Made by a program: the position numbers and the translations under genes. From contig NC_079886.1 in assembly GCF_029227915.1 (NCBI RefSeq), forward strand, positions 28,002,501-28,066,500: a stretch of DNA of 64,000 nt, written 5' to 3'. Below, piece by piece: positions 48,460-61,500 of this stretch. The notes below the pieces were generated by a model, which was given only the letters and a program-made list of their open reading frames with translations, made no database searches and had not been told where the DNA came from. The first letter of the stretch is position 1. Each line of letters starts with the position of its first letter. This DNA comes from Hydractinia symbiolongicarpus (Eukaryota > Cnidaria > Hydrozoa > Anthoathecata > Hydractiniidae).

Positions 48460-51400
48460 ATGAGACTTGTAGTTTTCAAAAATGATTTCATTTTTGATGA
48501 GACGCTGAATAAAAGGAGTTTAATCGCCGGCAAACGAAAACCCGCGATTTCCCGTAAATCCCGGACTCGGCCCGTAAAGTCAAAAGTATACAAAGAAAGT
48601 ACCCAGGGATTAAACTCATTTCCCGAACGATTCTTTAAATTATTTTTTCACCACTAAAACGCATAAGACTTGTAGTTTTCAAAAACGATTTCATTCTTGA
48701 TGAGACGCTGAATAAAAGGAGTTTAATCTCCGGCAAACGAAAACCCGCGATTTCCCGTAAATCCCAGACTCGGCCCGTATAGTCAAATGTATACAAATAA
48801 AGTACCCAGGGAGTAAACTCATTTCCCGGACGATTCTTTAAATTATTTTTCACCACTAAAACGCATAAGACTTGTAGTTTTCAAAAATGATTTCATTTTT
48901 GATGAGACGCTGAATAAAAGAAGTTTAATCGCCGGCAAACGAAAACCCGCGATTTCACGTACATCCCGGGCTTGGCCCGTATAGTCGAATGTATACAAAG
49001 AAAGTACCCAGGGAGTAAACTCATTTCCCGACCGATTTTTTAAATTATTTTTTCACCACTAAAACGCATGAGACTTGTAGTTTTCAAAAATGATTTCATT
49101 TTTGATGAGACGCTGAATAAAAGGAGTTTAATCGCCGGCAAACGAAAACCCGGGAGTTCCCGTTAATCCCGGGCTTGACCCGTATAGTCGAATGTATAGA
49201 AAGAAAGTAAACTGGGAGTAAACTCATTTCCCAAACGATTTTTTAAATTAATTTTTTACCACTAAAACGCATAAGACTTGTAGTTTTCAAAAACGATTTC
49301 ATTCTTGATGAGACGCTGAATAAAAGGAGTTTAATCTCCGGCAAACGAAAACCCGCGATTTCCCGTAAATCCCAGACTCGGCCCGTATAGTCAAATGTAT
49401 ACAAAGAAAGTACGCAGGGAGTAAACTCATTTCCCGAACGATTCTTTAAATTATTTTTTCACCAATAAAACGCATGAGACTTGTAGTTTTCAAAACTGAT
49501 TTCATTTTTGATGAGACGCTGAATAAAAGGAGTTTAATCGCTGGCAAACGAAAACCCGCGCTTTCCCGTATATCCCGGACTCGGCCCGTATAGTCGAATG
49601 TATACAAAGAAAGTACCCAGGGAGTAAACTCATTTTCCGAACGATTTTTTAAATTATTTTTTTACCACTAAGACGCATGAGACTTGTCGTTTTCAAAAAT
49701 GATTTCATTTTTTATGAGACGCTGAATAAAAGGAGTTTAATTGCCGGCAAACGAAAACCCACAATTTCCCGTAAATCCCGGACTCGGCCCGTATAGTCAA
49801 AAGTATACAAAGAAAGTACCCAGGGAGCAAACTCATTTCCCGAACGATTCTTTAAATTATTTTTTCACCACTAAAACGCATGAGACTTGTAGTTTTCAAA
49901 ACTGATTTCATTTTTAATGAGACGCTGAATAAAAGGAGTTTAATCGCCGGCAAACGAAAACCCGCGCTTTCCCGTATATCCCGGACTCAGCCCGTATAGT
50001 CGAATGTATACAAAGAAAGTACCCAGGGAGTAAACTCATTTTCCGAACGATTTTTTAAATTTTTTTTTCACCACTAAAACGCATGAGACTTGTAGTTTTC
50101 AAAAATGATTTCATTTTTGATGAGACGCTAAATAAAAGGAGTTTAATTGCCGGCAAACGAAAACCCGGGAGTTCCCCTAAATCCCGGGCTTGACCCGTAT
50201 AGTCGAATGAATAGAAAGAAAGTAAAGTGGGAGTAAACTCATTTCCCAAACGATTTTTTAAATTATTTTTTCACCACTAAAACGCATAAGACTTGTAGTT
50301 TTCAAAACTGATTTCATTTTTGATGAGACGCTGAATAAAAGGAGTTTAATCGCTGGCAAACGAAAACCCGCGCTTTCCCGTATATCCCGGACTCGGCCCG
50401 TATAGTCGAATGTATACAAAGAAAGTACCCAGGGAGTAAACTCATTTTCCGAACGATTTTTTAAATTATTTTTTTACCACTAAGACGCATGAGACTTGTC
50501 GTTTTCAAAAATGATTTCATTTTTGATGAGACGCTGAATAAAAGGAGTTTAATCGCCGTCAAACGAAAACCCGGGAGTTCCCGTAAATCCCGGGCTTGAC
50601 CCGCATAGTCGAATGTATAGAAAGAAATTAAACTGGGAGTAAACTCATTTCCCGAACGATTTTTTAAATTATTTTTTTACCACTAAGACGCATGAGACTT
50701 GTAGTTTTCAAAAATGATTTCATTTTTGATGAGACGCTGAATAAAAGGAGTTTAATCGCCGGCAAACGAAAACCCGCGATTTCCCGTAAATCCCGGACTC
50801 GGCCCGTAAAGTCAAAAGTATACAAAGAAAGTACCCAGGGATTAAACTCATTTCCCGAACGATTCTTTAAATTATTTTTTCACCACTAAAACGCATAAGA
50901 CTTGTAGTTTTCAAAAACGATTTCATTCTTGATGAGACGCTGAATAAAAGGAGTTTAATCTCCGGCAAACGAAAACCCGCGATTTCCCGTAAATCCCAGA
51001 CTCGGCCCGTATAGTCAAATGTATACAAATAAAGTACCCAGGGAGTAAACTCATTTCCCGGACGATTCTTTAAATTATTTTTCACCACTAAAACGCATAA
51101 GACTTGTAGTTTTCAAAAATGATTTCATTTTTGATGAGACGCTGAATAAAAGAAGTTTAATCGCCGGCAAACGAAAACCCGCGATTTCCCGTACATCCCG
51201 GGCTTGGCCCGTATAGTCGAATGTATACAAAGAAAGTACCCAGGGAGTAAACTCATTTCCCGACCGATTTTTTAAATTATTTTTTCACCACTAAAACGCA
51301 TGAGACTTGTAGTTTTCAAAAATGATTTCATTTTTGATGAGACGCTGAATAAAAGGAGTTTAATCGCCGGCAAACGAAAACCCGGGAGTTCCCGTTAATC

Positions 51401-53330
51401 CCGGGCTTGACCCGTATAGTCGAATGTATAGAAAGAAAGTAAACTGGGAGTAAACTCATTTCCCAAACGATTTTTTAAATTAATTTTTTACCACTAAAAC
51501 GCATAAGACTTGTAGTTTTCAAAAACGATTTCATTCTTGATGAGACGCTGAATAAAAGGAGTTTAATCTCCGGCAAACGAAAACCCGGGAGTTCCCGTAA
51601 ATCCCGGGCTTGACCCGTATAGTTGAATGTATACAAAGAAAGTAAACTGGGAGTAAACTCATTTCCCGAACGATTTTTTAAATTAATTTTTTACCACTAA
51701 AAGGCATAAGACTTGTAGTTTTCAAAAGCGATTTCATTCTTGATGAGACGCTGAATAAAAGGAGTTTAATGTCCGGCAAACGAAAACCCGCGATTTCCCG
51801 TAAATCCCAGACTCGGCCCGTATAGTCAAATGTATACAAATAAAGTACCCAGGGAGTAAACTCATTTCCCGGACGATTCTTTAAATTATTTTTCACCACT
51901 AAAACGCATAAGACTTGTAGTTTTCAAAAATGATTTCATTTTTGATGAGACGCTGAATAAAAGAAGTTTAATCGCCGGCAAACGAAAACCCGCGATTTCC
52001 CGTACATCCCGGGCTTGGCCCGTATAGTCGAATGTATACAAAGAAAGTACCCAGGGAGTAAACTCATTTCCCGACCGATTTTTTAAATTATTTTTTCACC
52101 ACTAAAACGCATGAGACTTGTAGTTTTCAAAAATGATTTCATTTTTGATGAGACGCTGAATAAAAGGAGTTTAATCGCCGGCAAACGAAAACCCGGGAGT
52201 TCCCGTTAATCCCGGGCTTGACCCGTATAGTCGAATGTATAGAAAGAAAGTAAACTGGGAGTAAACTCATTTCCCAAACGATTTTTTAAATTAATTTTTT
52301 ACCACTAAAACGCATAAGACTTGTAGTTTTCAAAAACGATTTCATTCTTGATGAGACGCTGAATAAAAGGAGTTTAATCTCCGGCAAACGAAAACCCGCG
52401 ATTTCCCGTAAATCCCAGACTCGGCCCGTATAGTCAAATGTATACAAAGAAAGTACGCAGGGAGTAAACTCATTTCCCGAACGATTCTTTAAATTATTTT
52501 TTCACCAATAAAACGCATGAGACTTGCAGTTTTCAAAACTGATTTCATTTTTGATGAGACGCTGAATAAAAGGAGTTTAATCGCTGGCAAACGAAAACCC
52601 GCGCTTTCCCGTATATCCCGGACTCGGCCCGTATAGTCGAATGTATACAAAGAAAGTACCCAGGGAGTAAACTCATTTTCCGAACGATTTTTTAAATTAT
52701 TTTTTTACCACTAAGACGCATGAGACTTGTCGTTTTCAAAAATGATTTCATTTTTGATGAGACGCTGAATAAAAGGAGTTTAATTGCCGGCAAACGAAAA
52801 CCCACGATTTCCCGTAAATCCCGGACTCGGCCCGTATAGTCAAAAGTATACAAAGAAAGTACCCAGGGAGCAAACTCATTTCCCGAACGATTCTTTAAAT
52901 TATTTTTTCACCACTAAAACGCATGAGACTTGTAGTTTTCAAAACTGATTTCATTTTTAATGAGACGCTGAATAAAAGGAGTTTAATCGCCGGCAAACGA
53001 AAACCCGCGCTTTCCCGTATATCCCGGACTCAGCCCGTATAGTCGAATGTATACAAAGAAAGTACCCAGGGAGTAAACTCATTTTCCGAACGATTTTTTA
53101 AATTTTTTTTTCACCACTAAAACGCATGAGACTTGTAGTTTTCAAAAACGATTTCATTCTTGATGAGACGCTGAATAAAAGGAGTTTAATCTCCGGCAAA
53201 CGAAAACCCGCGATTTCCCGTAAATCCCAGACTCGGCCCGTATAGTCAAATGTATACAAATAAAGTACCCAGGGAGTAAACTCATTTCCCGGACGATTCT
53301 TTAAATTATTTTTCACCACTAAAACGCATA
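48460..53330 (+). repeat. Nested block duplications of 811, 1420 and 2232 bp
   Basis: A marker monomer with CAAATAAAGTACCCAGGGAG and CATTTCCCGGACG occurs at 48635-48856, 50867-51088, 51678-51899 and 53098-53319. The steps are 2232, 811 and 1420 bp, which equal 11, 4 and 7 monomers. The blocks between them share neighbours such as CCGTACATCCCGGG and CCCGTTAATCCCGGG. This suggests repeated local duplications of different size. Confidence 0.75.
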
Positions 53331-53899
53331 AGACTTGTAGTTTTCAAAAATGATTTCATTTTTGATGAGACGCTGAATAAAAGAAGTTTAATCGCCGGCA
53401 AACGAAAACCCGCGATTTCCCGTACATCCCGGGCTTGGCCCGTATAGTCGAATGTATACAAAGAAAGTACCCAGGGAGTAAACTCATTTCCCGACCGATT
53501 TTTTAAATTATTTTTTCACCACTAAAACGCATGAGACTTGTAGTTTTCAAAAATGATTTCATTTTTGATGAGACGCTGAATAAAAGGAGTTTAATCGCCG
53601 GCAAACGAAAACCCGGGAGTTCCCGTTAATCCCGGGCTTGACCCGTATAGTCGAATGTATAGAAAGAAAGTAAACTGGGAGTAAACTCATTTCCCAAACG
53701 ATTTTTTAAATTAATTTTTTACCACTAAAACGCATAAGACTTGTAGTTTTCAAAAACGATTTCATTCTTGATGAGACGCTGAATAAAAGGAGTTTAATCT
53801 CCGGCAAACGAAAACCCGCGATTTCCCGTAAATCCCAGACTCGGCCCGTATAGTCAAATGTATACAAAGAAAGTACGCAGGGAGTAAACTCATTTCCCG

Positions 53900-56800
53900 A
53901 ACGATTCTTTAAATTATTTTTTCACCAATAAAACGCATGAGACTTGTAGTTTTCAAAACTGATTTCATTTTTGATGAGACGCTGAATAAAAGGAGTTTAA
54001 TCGCTGGCAAACGAAAACCCGCGCTTTCCCGTATATCCCGGACTCGGCCCGTATAGTCGAATGTATACAAAGAAAGTACCCAGGGAGTAAACTCATTTTC
54101 CGAACGATTTTTTAAATTATTTTTTTACCACTAAGACGCATGAGACTTGTCGTTTTCAAAAATGATTTCATTTTTGATGAGACGCTGAATAAAAGGAGTT
54201 TAATTGCCGGCAAACGAAAACCCACGATTTCCCGTAAATCCCGGACTCGGCCCGTATAGTCAAAAGTATACAAAGAAAGTACCCAGGGAGCAAACTCATT
54301 TCCCGAACGATTCTTTAAATTATTTTTTCACCACTAAAACGCATGAGACTTGTAGTTTTCAAAACTGATTTCATTTTTAATGAGACGCTGAATAAAAGGA
54401 GTTTAATCGCCGGCAAACGAAAACCCGCGCTTTCCCGTATATCCCGGACTCAGCCCGTATAGTCGAATGTATACAAAGAAAGTACCCAGGGAGTAAACTC
54501 ATTTTCCGAACGATTTTTTAAATTTTTTTTTCACCACTAAAACGCATGAGACTTGTAGTTTTCAAAAATGATTTCATTTTTGATGAGACGCTAAATAAAA
54601 GGAGTTTAATTGCCGGCAAACGAAAACCCGGGAGTTCCCCTAAATCCCGGGCTTGACCCGTATAGTCGAATGAATAGAAAGAAAGTAAAGTGGGAGTAAA
54701 CTCATTTCCCAAACGATTTTTTAAATTATTTTTTCACCACTAAAACGCATAAGACTTGTAGTTTTCAAAACTGATTTCATTTTTGATGAGACGCTGAATA
54801 AAAGGAGTTTAATCGCTGGCAAACGAAAACCCGCGCTTTCCCGTATATCCCGGACTCGGCCCGTATAGTCGAATGTATACAAAGAAAGTACCCAGGGAGT
54901 AAACTCATTTTCCGAACGATTTTTTAAATTATTTTTTTACCACTAAGACGCATGAGACTTGTCGTTTTCAAAAATGATTTCATTTTTGATGAGACGCTGA
55001 ATAAAAGGAGTTTAATTGCCGGCAAACGAAAACCCACGATTTCCCGTAAATCCCGGACTCGGCCCGTATAGTCAAAAGTATACAAAGAAAGTACCCAGGG
55101 AGCAAACTCATTTCCCGAACGATTCTTTAAATTATTTTTTCACCACTAAAACGCATGAGACTTGTAGTTTTCAAAACTGATTTCATTTTTAATGAGACGC
55201 TGAATAAAAGGAGTTTAATCGCCGGCAAACGAAAACCCGCGCTTTCCCGTATATCCCGGACTCAGCCCGTATAGTCGAATGTATACAAAGAAAGTACCCA
55301 GGGAGTAAACTCATTTTCCGAACGATTTTTTAAATTTTTTTTTCACCACTAAAACGCATGAGACTTGTAGTTTTCAAAAATGATTTCATTTTTGATGAGA
55401 CGCTAAATAAAAGGAGTTTAATTGCCGGCAAACGAAAACCCGGGAGTTCCCCTAAATCCCGGGCTTGACCCGTATAGTCGAATGAATAGAAAGAAAGTAA
55501 AGTGGGAGTAAACTCATTTCCCAAACGATTTTTTAAATTATTTTTTCACCACTAAAACGCATAAGACTTGTAGTTTTCAAAACTGATTTCATTTTTGATG
55601 AGACGCTGAATAAAAGGAGTTTAATCGCTGGCAAACGAAAACCCGCGCTTTCCCGTATATCCCGGACTCGGCCCGTATAGTCGAATGTATACAAAGAAAG
55701 TACCCAGGGAGTAAACTCATTTTCCGAACGATTTTTTAAATTATTTTTTTACCACTAAGACGCATGAGACTTGTCGTTTTCAAAAATGATTTCATTTTTG
55801 ATGAGACGCTGAATAAAAGGAGTTTAATTGCCGGCAAACGAAAACCCACGATTTCCCGTAAATCCCGGACTCGGCCCGTATAGTCAAAAGTATACAAAGA
55901 AAGTACCCAGGCAGCAAACTCATTTCCCGAACGATTCTTTAAATTATTTTTTTACCACTAAAACGCATGAGACTTGTAGTTTTCAAAACTGATTTCATTT
56001 TTAATGAGACGCTGAATAAAAGGAGTTTAATCGCCGGCAAACGAAAACCCGCGCTTTCCCGTATATCCCGGACTCAGCCCGTATAGTCGAATGTATACAA
56101 AGAAAGTACCCAGGGAGTAAACTCATTTTCCGAACGATTTTTTAAATTTTTTTTTCACCACTAAAACGCATGAGACTTGTAGTTTTCAAAAATGATTTCA
56201 TTTTTGATGAGACGCTAAATAAAAGGAGTTTAATCGCCGGCAAACGAAAACCCGGGAGTTCCCCTAAATCCCGCGCTTGACCCGTATAGTCGAATGAATA
56301 GAAAGAAAGTAAAGTGGGAGTAAACTCATTTCCCAAACGATTTTTTAAATTATTTTTTCACCACTAAAACGCATAAGACTTGTAGTTTTCAAAACTGATT
56401 TCATTTTTGATGAGACGCTGAATAAAAGGAGTTTAATCGCTGGCAAACGAAAACCCGCGCTTTCCCGTATATCCCGGACTCGGCCCGTATAGTCGAATGT
56501 ATACAAAGAAAGTACCCAGGGAGTAAACTCATTTTCCGAACGATTTTTTAAATTATTTTTTTACCACTAAGACGCATGAGACTTGTCGTTTTCAAAAATG
56601 ATTTCATTTTTGATGAGACGCTGAATAAAAGGAGTTTAATTGCCGGCAAACGAAAACCCACGATTTCCCGTAAATCCCGGACTCGGCCCGTATAGTCAAA
56701 AGTATACAAAGAAAGTACCCAGGGAGCAAACTCATTTCCCGAACGATTCTTTAAATTATTTTTTCACCACTAAAACGCATGAGACTTGTAGTTTTCAAAA

Positions 56801-57160
56801 CTGATTTCATTTTTAATGAGACGCTGAATAAAAGGAGTTTAATCGCCGGTAAACGAAAACCCGCGCTTTCCCGTATATCCCGGACTCGGCCCGTATAGTC
56901 GAATGTATACAAAGAAAGTACCCAGGGAGTAAACTCATTTTCCGAACGATTTTTTAAATTATTTTTTCACCACTAAAACTCATGAGACTTGTAGTTTTCA
57001 AAAATGATTTCATTTTTGATGAGACGCTGAATAAAAGGAGTTTAATCGCCGGCAAACGAAAACCCGGGAGTTCCCGTAAATCCCGGGATTGACCCGTATA
57101 GTCGAATGAATAGAAAGAAAGTAAACTGTGAGTAAACTCATTTCCCAAACGATTTTTTAA
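53900..57160 (+). repeat. Four-monomer higher-order repeat of 812 bp
   Basis: The same four variants recur in order at 812-bp steps; the GGGAGTTCCCCTAAATCCCGGG monomer is repeated with anchors at 54518, 55330, 56142 and, in a more divergent form, 56954. The other three members carry GCTGGCAAACG with CGCGCTTTCCC, TTGCCGGCAAACG with CACGATTTCCC plus GGGAGCAAACTC, and GCCGGCAAACG with GGACTCAGCCCG. Units differ at only a few bases, so this is the most homogenised part of the array. Outer limits are approximate. Confidence 0.85.
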
Positions 57161-58018
57161 ATTATTTTTTCACCACTAAAACGCATAAGACTTGTAGTTT
57201 TCAAAAATGATTTCATTTTTGATGAGACGCTGAATAAAAGGAGTTTAATCTCCGGCAAAGGAAAACCCGCGATTTCCCCTAAATCCCGGAACGGCCCGTA
57301 TAGTCAAAAGTATACAAAGAAAGTACGCAGGGAGTAAACTCATTTCCCGAACGATTCTTTAAATTATATTTTCACCACTAAAACGCATGACACTTGTAGT
57401 TTTCAAAAATGATTTCATATTTGATGAGACGCTGAATATAAGAAGTTTAATCGCCGGCAAACGAAAACCCGTGATTTCCCGTAAATCCCGGGCTTGGCCC
57501 GTATAGTCGAATGTATACAAAGAAAGTACCCAGGGAGCAAACTCATTTCCCGAACGATTTTTTAAATTATTTTTTCACCACTAAAACGCATGAGACTTGT
57601 AGTTTTCAAAAATGATTTCATTTTTGATGAGACGCTGAAGAAAAGGAGTTTAATCGCCGGCAAACAAAAACCCGGGAGTTCCCGTAAATCCCGGGCTTGA
57701 CCCGTATAGTCGAATGTATAGAAAGAAAGTAAACTGGGAGTAAACTCATTTCCCGAACGATTTTTTAAATTAATTTTTTACCACTAAAACGCATAAGACT
57801 TGTAGTTTTCAAAAACGATTTCATTCTTGATGAGACGCTGAATAAAAGGAGTTTAATCTCCGGCAAACGAAAACCCGCGATTTCCCGTAAATCCCAGACT
57901 CGGCCCGTACAATCAAATGTATACAAAGAAAGTACGCAGGGAGTAAACTCATTTCCCGAACGATTCTTTAAATTATTTTTCACCACTAAAACGCATGAGA
58001 CATGTAGTTTTTAAAAAT

Positions 58019-58193
58019 AATTTCATTTTTGATGAGACGCTGTATAAAAGAAGTTTAATCGCTGGCAAGGGCTTGGCCCGTATAGTCGAATGTAAACAAA
58101 GAAAGCACCCAGGGAGTAAACTCATTTCCCGAACGATTTTTTAAATTATTTTTTCGCCACTAAAACGCATGAGACTTGTAGTTTTCAAAAATG
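58019..58193 (+). repeat. 174-bp deletion monomer, + orientation
   Basis: The monomer lacks 29 bp between GCTGGCAA and GGGCTTGGCCCG (deletion point 58068/58069), removing the A-rich and CCCGCGATTTCCCG block. It also has CTGTATAAAAG in place of CTGAATAAAAG and GCACCCAGGG in place of GTACCCAGGG. The same deletion occurs three times in reverse orientation right of the inversion. Confidence 0.9.
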
Positions 58194-58524
58194 ATTTCAT
58201 TTTTGATGAGACGCTGAATAAAAGGAGTTTAATCTCCGGCAAACGAAAACCCGCGATTTCCCCTAAATCCCGGAACCGGCCCGTATAGTCAAAAGTAAGC
58301 AAAGAAAGTACGCAGGGAGTAAAGTCATTTCCCGAACGATTCTTTAAATTATATTTTCACCACTAAAACGCATGACACTTGTAGTTTTCAAAAATGATTT
58401 CATTTTTGATGAGACGCTGAATAAAAGAAGTTTAATCGCCGGCAAACGAAAACCCGCGATTTCCCGTAAATCCCAGGCTTGGCCCGTATAGTCGAATGTA
58501 TACAAAGAAAGTACCCAGGGAGTA

Positions 58525-58536
58525 AACTCAAGTCTC
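58525..58536. other. Inversion junction in the satellite array
   Basis: Left of 58530 all monomers read in + orientation; from 58531 all read as reverse complement. The + monomer stops at GGGAGTAAACTCA. The inverted array begins at AGTCTCATGCGTTTTAG, the reverse complement of the ACGCATGAGACT part. The two sides share CA at 58529-58530, so there is at most 2 bp of microhomology. No insert lies between the arms. Confidence 0.95.
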
Positions 58537-61500
58537 ATGCGTTTTAGTGGTGAAAAAATAATTTAAAGAATCGTTCGGTAAATGAGTTTGCTCCCTGGGT
58601 ACTTTCTTTGTATACTTTTGACTATACGGGCCGAGTACGGGATTTACGGGAAATCGTGGGTTTTCGTTTGCCGGCAATTAAACTCCTTTTATTCAGCGTC
58701 TCATCAAAAATGAAATCATTTTTGAAAACGACAAGTCTCATGCGTCTTAGTGGTAAAAAAATAATTTAAAAAATCGTTCGGAAAATGAGTTTACTCCCTG
58801 GGTACTTTCTTTGTATACATTCGACTATACGGGCCGAGTCCGGGATATACGGGAAAGCGCGGGTTTTCGTTTGCCGGCGATTAAACTCCTTTCATTCAGC
58901 GTCTCATCAAAAATGAAATCAGTTTTGAAAACTACAAGTCTCATGCGTTTTAATGGTGAAAAAATAATTTAAAGAATCGTTCGGGAAATGAGTTTACTCC
59001 CTGGGTACTTTCTTTGTATACTTTTGACTATACGGGCCGAGTCTGGGATTTACGGGAAATCGCGGGTTTTCGTTTGCCGGCGATTACCCTCCTTTTATTC
59101 AGCGTCTCATCAAAAATTAAATCATTTTTAAAAACTACAAGTCTCATGCGTCTTAGTGGTAAAAAAATAATTTAAAAAATCGTTCGCGAAATGAGTTTAC
59201 TCCCTGGGTACTTTCTTTGTATACATTCGACTATACGGGCCAAGCCCGGGATTTACGGGAAATCGCGGGTTTTCGTTTGCCGGCGATTAAACTTCTTTTA
59301 TTCAGCGTCTCATCAAAAATGAAATCATTTTTGAAAACTACAAGTGTCATGCGTTTTAGTGGTGAAAATATAATTTAAAGAATCGTTCGGGAAATGAGTT
59401 TACTCCCTGCGTACTTTCTTTGCTTACTTTTGACTATACGGGCCGGTTCCGGGATTTAGGAGAAATCGCGGGTTTTCGTTTGCCGGAGATTAAACTTCTT
59501 TTATTCAGCGTCTCATCAAAAATGAAATCATTTTTGAAAACTACAAGTCTCATGCGTTTTAGTGGCGAAAAAATAATTTAAAAAATCGTTCGGGAAATGA
59601 GTTTACTCCCTGGGTGCTTTCTTTGTTTACATTCGACTATACGGGCCGAGTCCGGGATATACGGGAAAGCGCGGGTTTTCGTTTGCCGGCGATTAAACTC
59701 CTTTCATTCAGCGTCTCATCAAAAATGAAATCAGTTTTGAAAACTACAAGTCTCATGCGTTTTAATGGTGAAAAAATAATTTAAAGAATCGTTCGGGAAA
59801 TGAGTTTACTCCCTGGGTACTTTCTTTGTATACTTTTGACTATACGGGCCGAGTCTGGGATTTACGGCAAATCGCGGGTTTTCGTTTGCCGGCGATTACC
59901 CTCCTTTTATTCAGCGTCTCATCAAAAATTAAATCATTTTTAAAAACTACAAGTCTCATGCGTCTTAGTGGTAAAAAAATAATTTAAAAAATCGTTCGCG
60001 AAATGAGTTTACTCCCTGGGTACTTTCTTTGTATACATTCGACTATACGGGCCAAGCCCGGGATTTACGGGAAATCGCGGGTTTTCGTTTGCCGGCGATT
60101 AAACTTCTTTTATTCAGCGTCTCATCAAAAATGAAATCATTTTTGAAAACTACAAGTGTCATGCGTTTTAGTGGTGAAAATATAATTTAAAGAATCGTTC
60201 GGGAAATGAGTTTACTCCCTGCGTACTTTCTTTGCTTACTTTTGACTATACGGGCCGGTTCCGGGATTTAGGAGAAATCGCGGGTTTTCGTTTGCCGGAG
60301 ATTAAACTTCTTTTATTCAGCGTCTCATCAAAAATGAAATCATTTTTGAAAACTACAAGTCTCATGCGTTTTAGTGGCGAAAAAATAATTTAAAAAATCG
60401 TTCGGGAAATGAGTTTACTCCCTGGGTGCTTTCTTTGTTTACATTCGACTATACGGGCCGAGTCCGGGATATACGGGAAAGCGCGGGTTTTCGTTTGCCG
60501 GCGATTAAACTTCTTTTATTCAGCGTCTCATCAAAAATGAAATCAGTTTTGAAAACTATAAGTCTCATGCGTTTTAGTGGTGAAAAAATAATTTAAAGAA
60601 TCGTTCGGGAAATGAGTTTACTCCCTGGGTACTTTCTTTGTATACTTTTGACTATACGGGCCGAGTCCGGGATTTACGGGAAATCGCGGGTTTTCGTTTG
60701 CCGGCGATTAAACTCCTTTTATTCAGCGTCTCATCAAAAATAAAATCATTTTTGAAAACTACAAGTCTCATGCGTCTTAGTGGTAAAAAAATAATTTAAA
60801 AAATCGTTCGGGAAATGAGTTTACTCCCTGGGTACTTTCTTTGTATACTTTTGACTATACGGGCCGAGTCCGGGATTTACGGGAAATCGCGGGTTTTCGT
60901 TTGCCGGCGATTAAACTCCTTTTATTCAGCGTCTCATCAAAAATGAAATCATTTTTGAAAACTACAAGTCTCATGCGTCTTAGTGGTAAAAAAATAATTT
61001 AAAAAATCGTTCAGGAAATGAGTTTACTCCCTGGGTACTTTCTTTCTATACATTCGACTATACGGGTCAAGCCCGGGATTTACGGGAACTCCCGGGTTTT
61101 CGTTTGCCGGCGATTAAACTCTTTTTATTCAGCGTCTCATCAAAAATGAAATCATTTTTGAAAACTACAAGTGTCATGCGTTTCAGTGGTGAAAATATAA
61201 TTTAAAGAATCGTTCGGGAAATGAGTTTACTCCCTGCGTACTTTCTTTGCTTACTTTTGACTATACGGGCCGGTTCCGGGATTTAGGAGAAATCGCGGGT
61301 TTTTGTTTGCCGGAGATTAAACTCCTTTTATTCAGCGTCTCATCAAAAATGAAATCATTTTTAAAAACTACAAGTCTCATGCGTTTTAGTGGCGAAAAAA
61401 TAATTTAAAAAATCGTTCGGGAAATGAGTTTACTCCCTGGGTGCTTTCTTTGTTTACATTCGACTATACGGGCCAAGCCCTTGCCGGCGATTAAACTTCT

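Larger units (their letters stand above)
40785..58530 (+). repeat. Satellite array, about 87 monomers, + orientation
   Basis: The segment is 17.7 kb of 203-bp monomers with no insertion. Composition changes along it. The left end still has TACCCTAAATCCC monomers. The middle is rich in GGGAGTTCCCG types (with TATAGAAAGAAAGTAAACTGGGAG) and CGCGCTTTCCCGTATATCCC types. The right end contains an 812-bp four-monomer repeat. A blockwise repeat of about 1622 bp links 41537 and 43159. One 174-bp deletion monomer lies near 58068. There is no gene. Confidence 0.95.
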
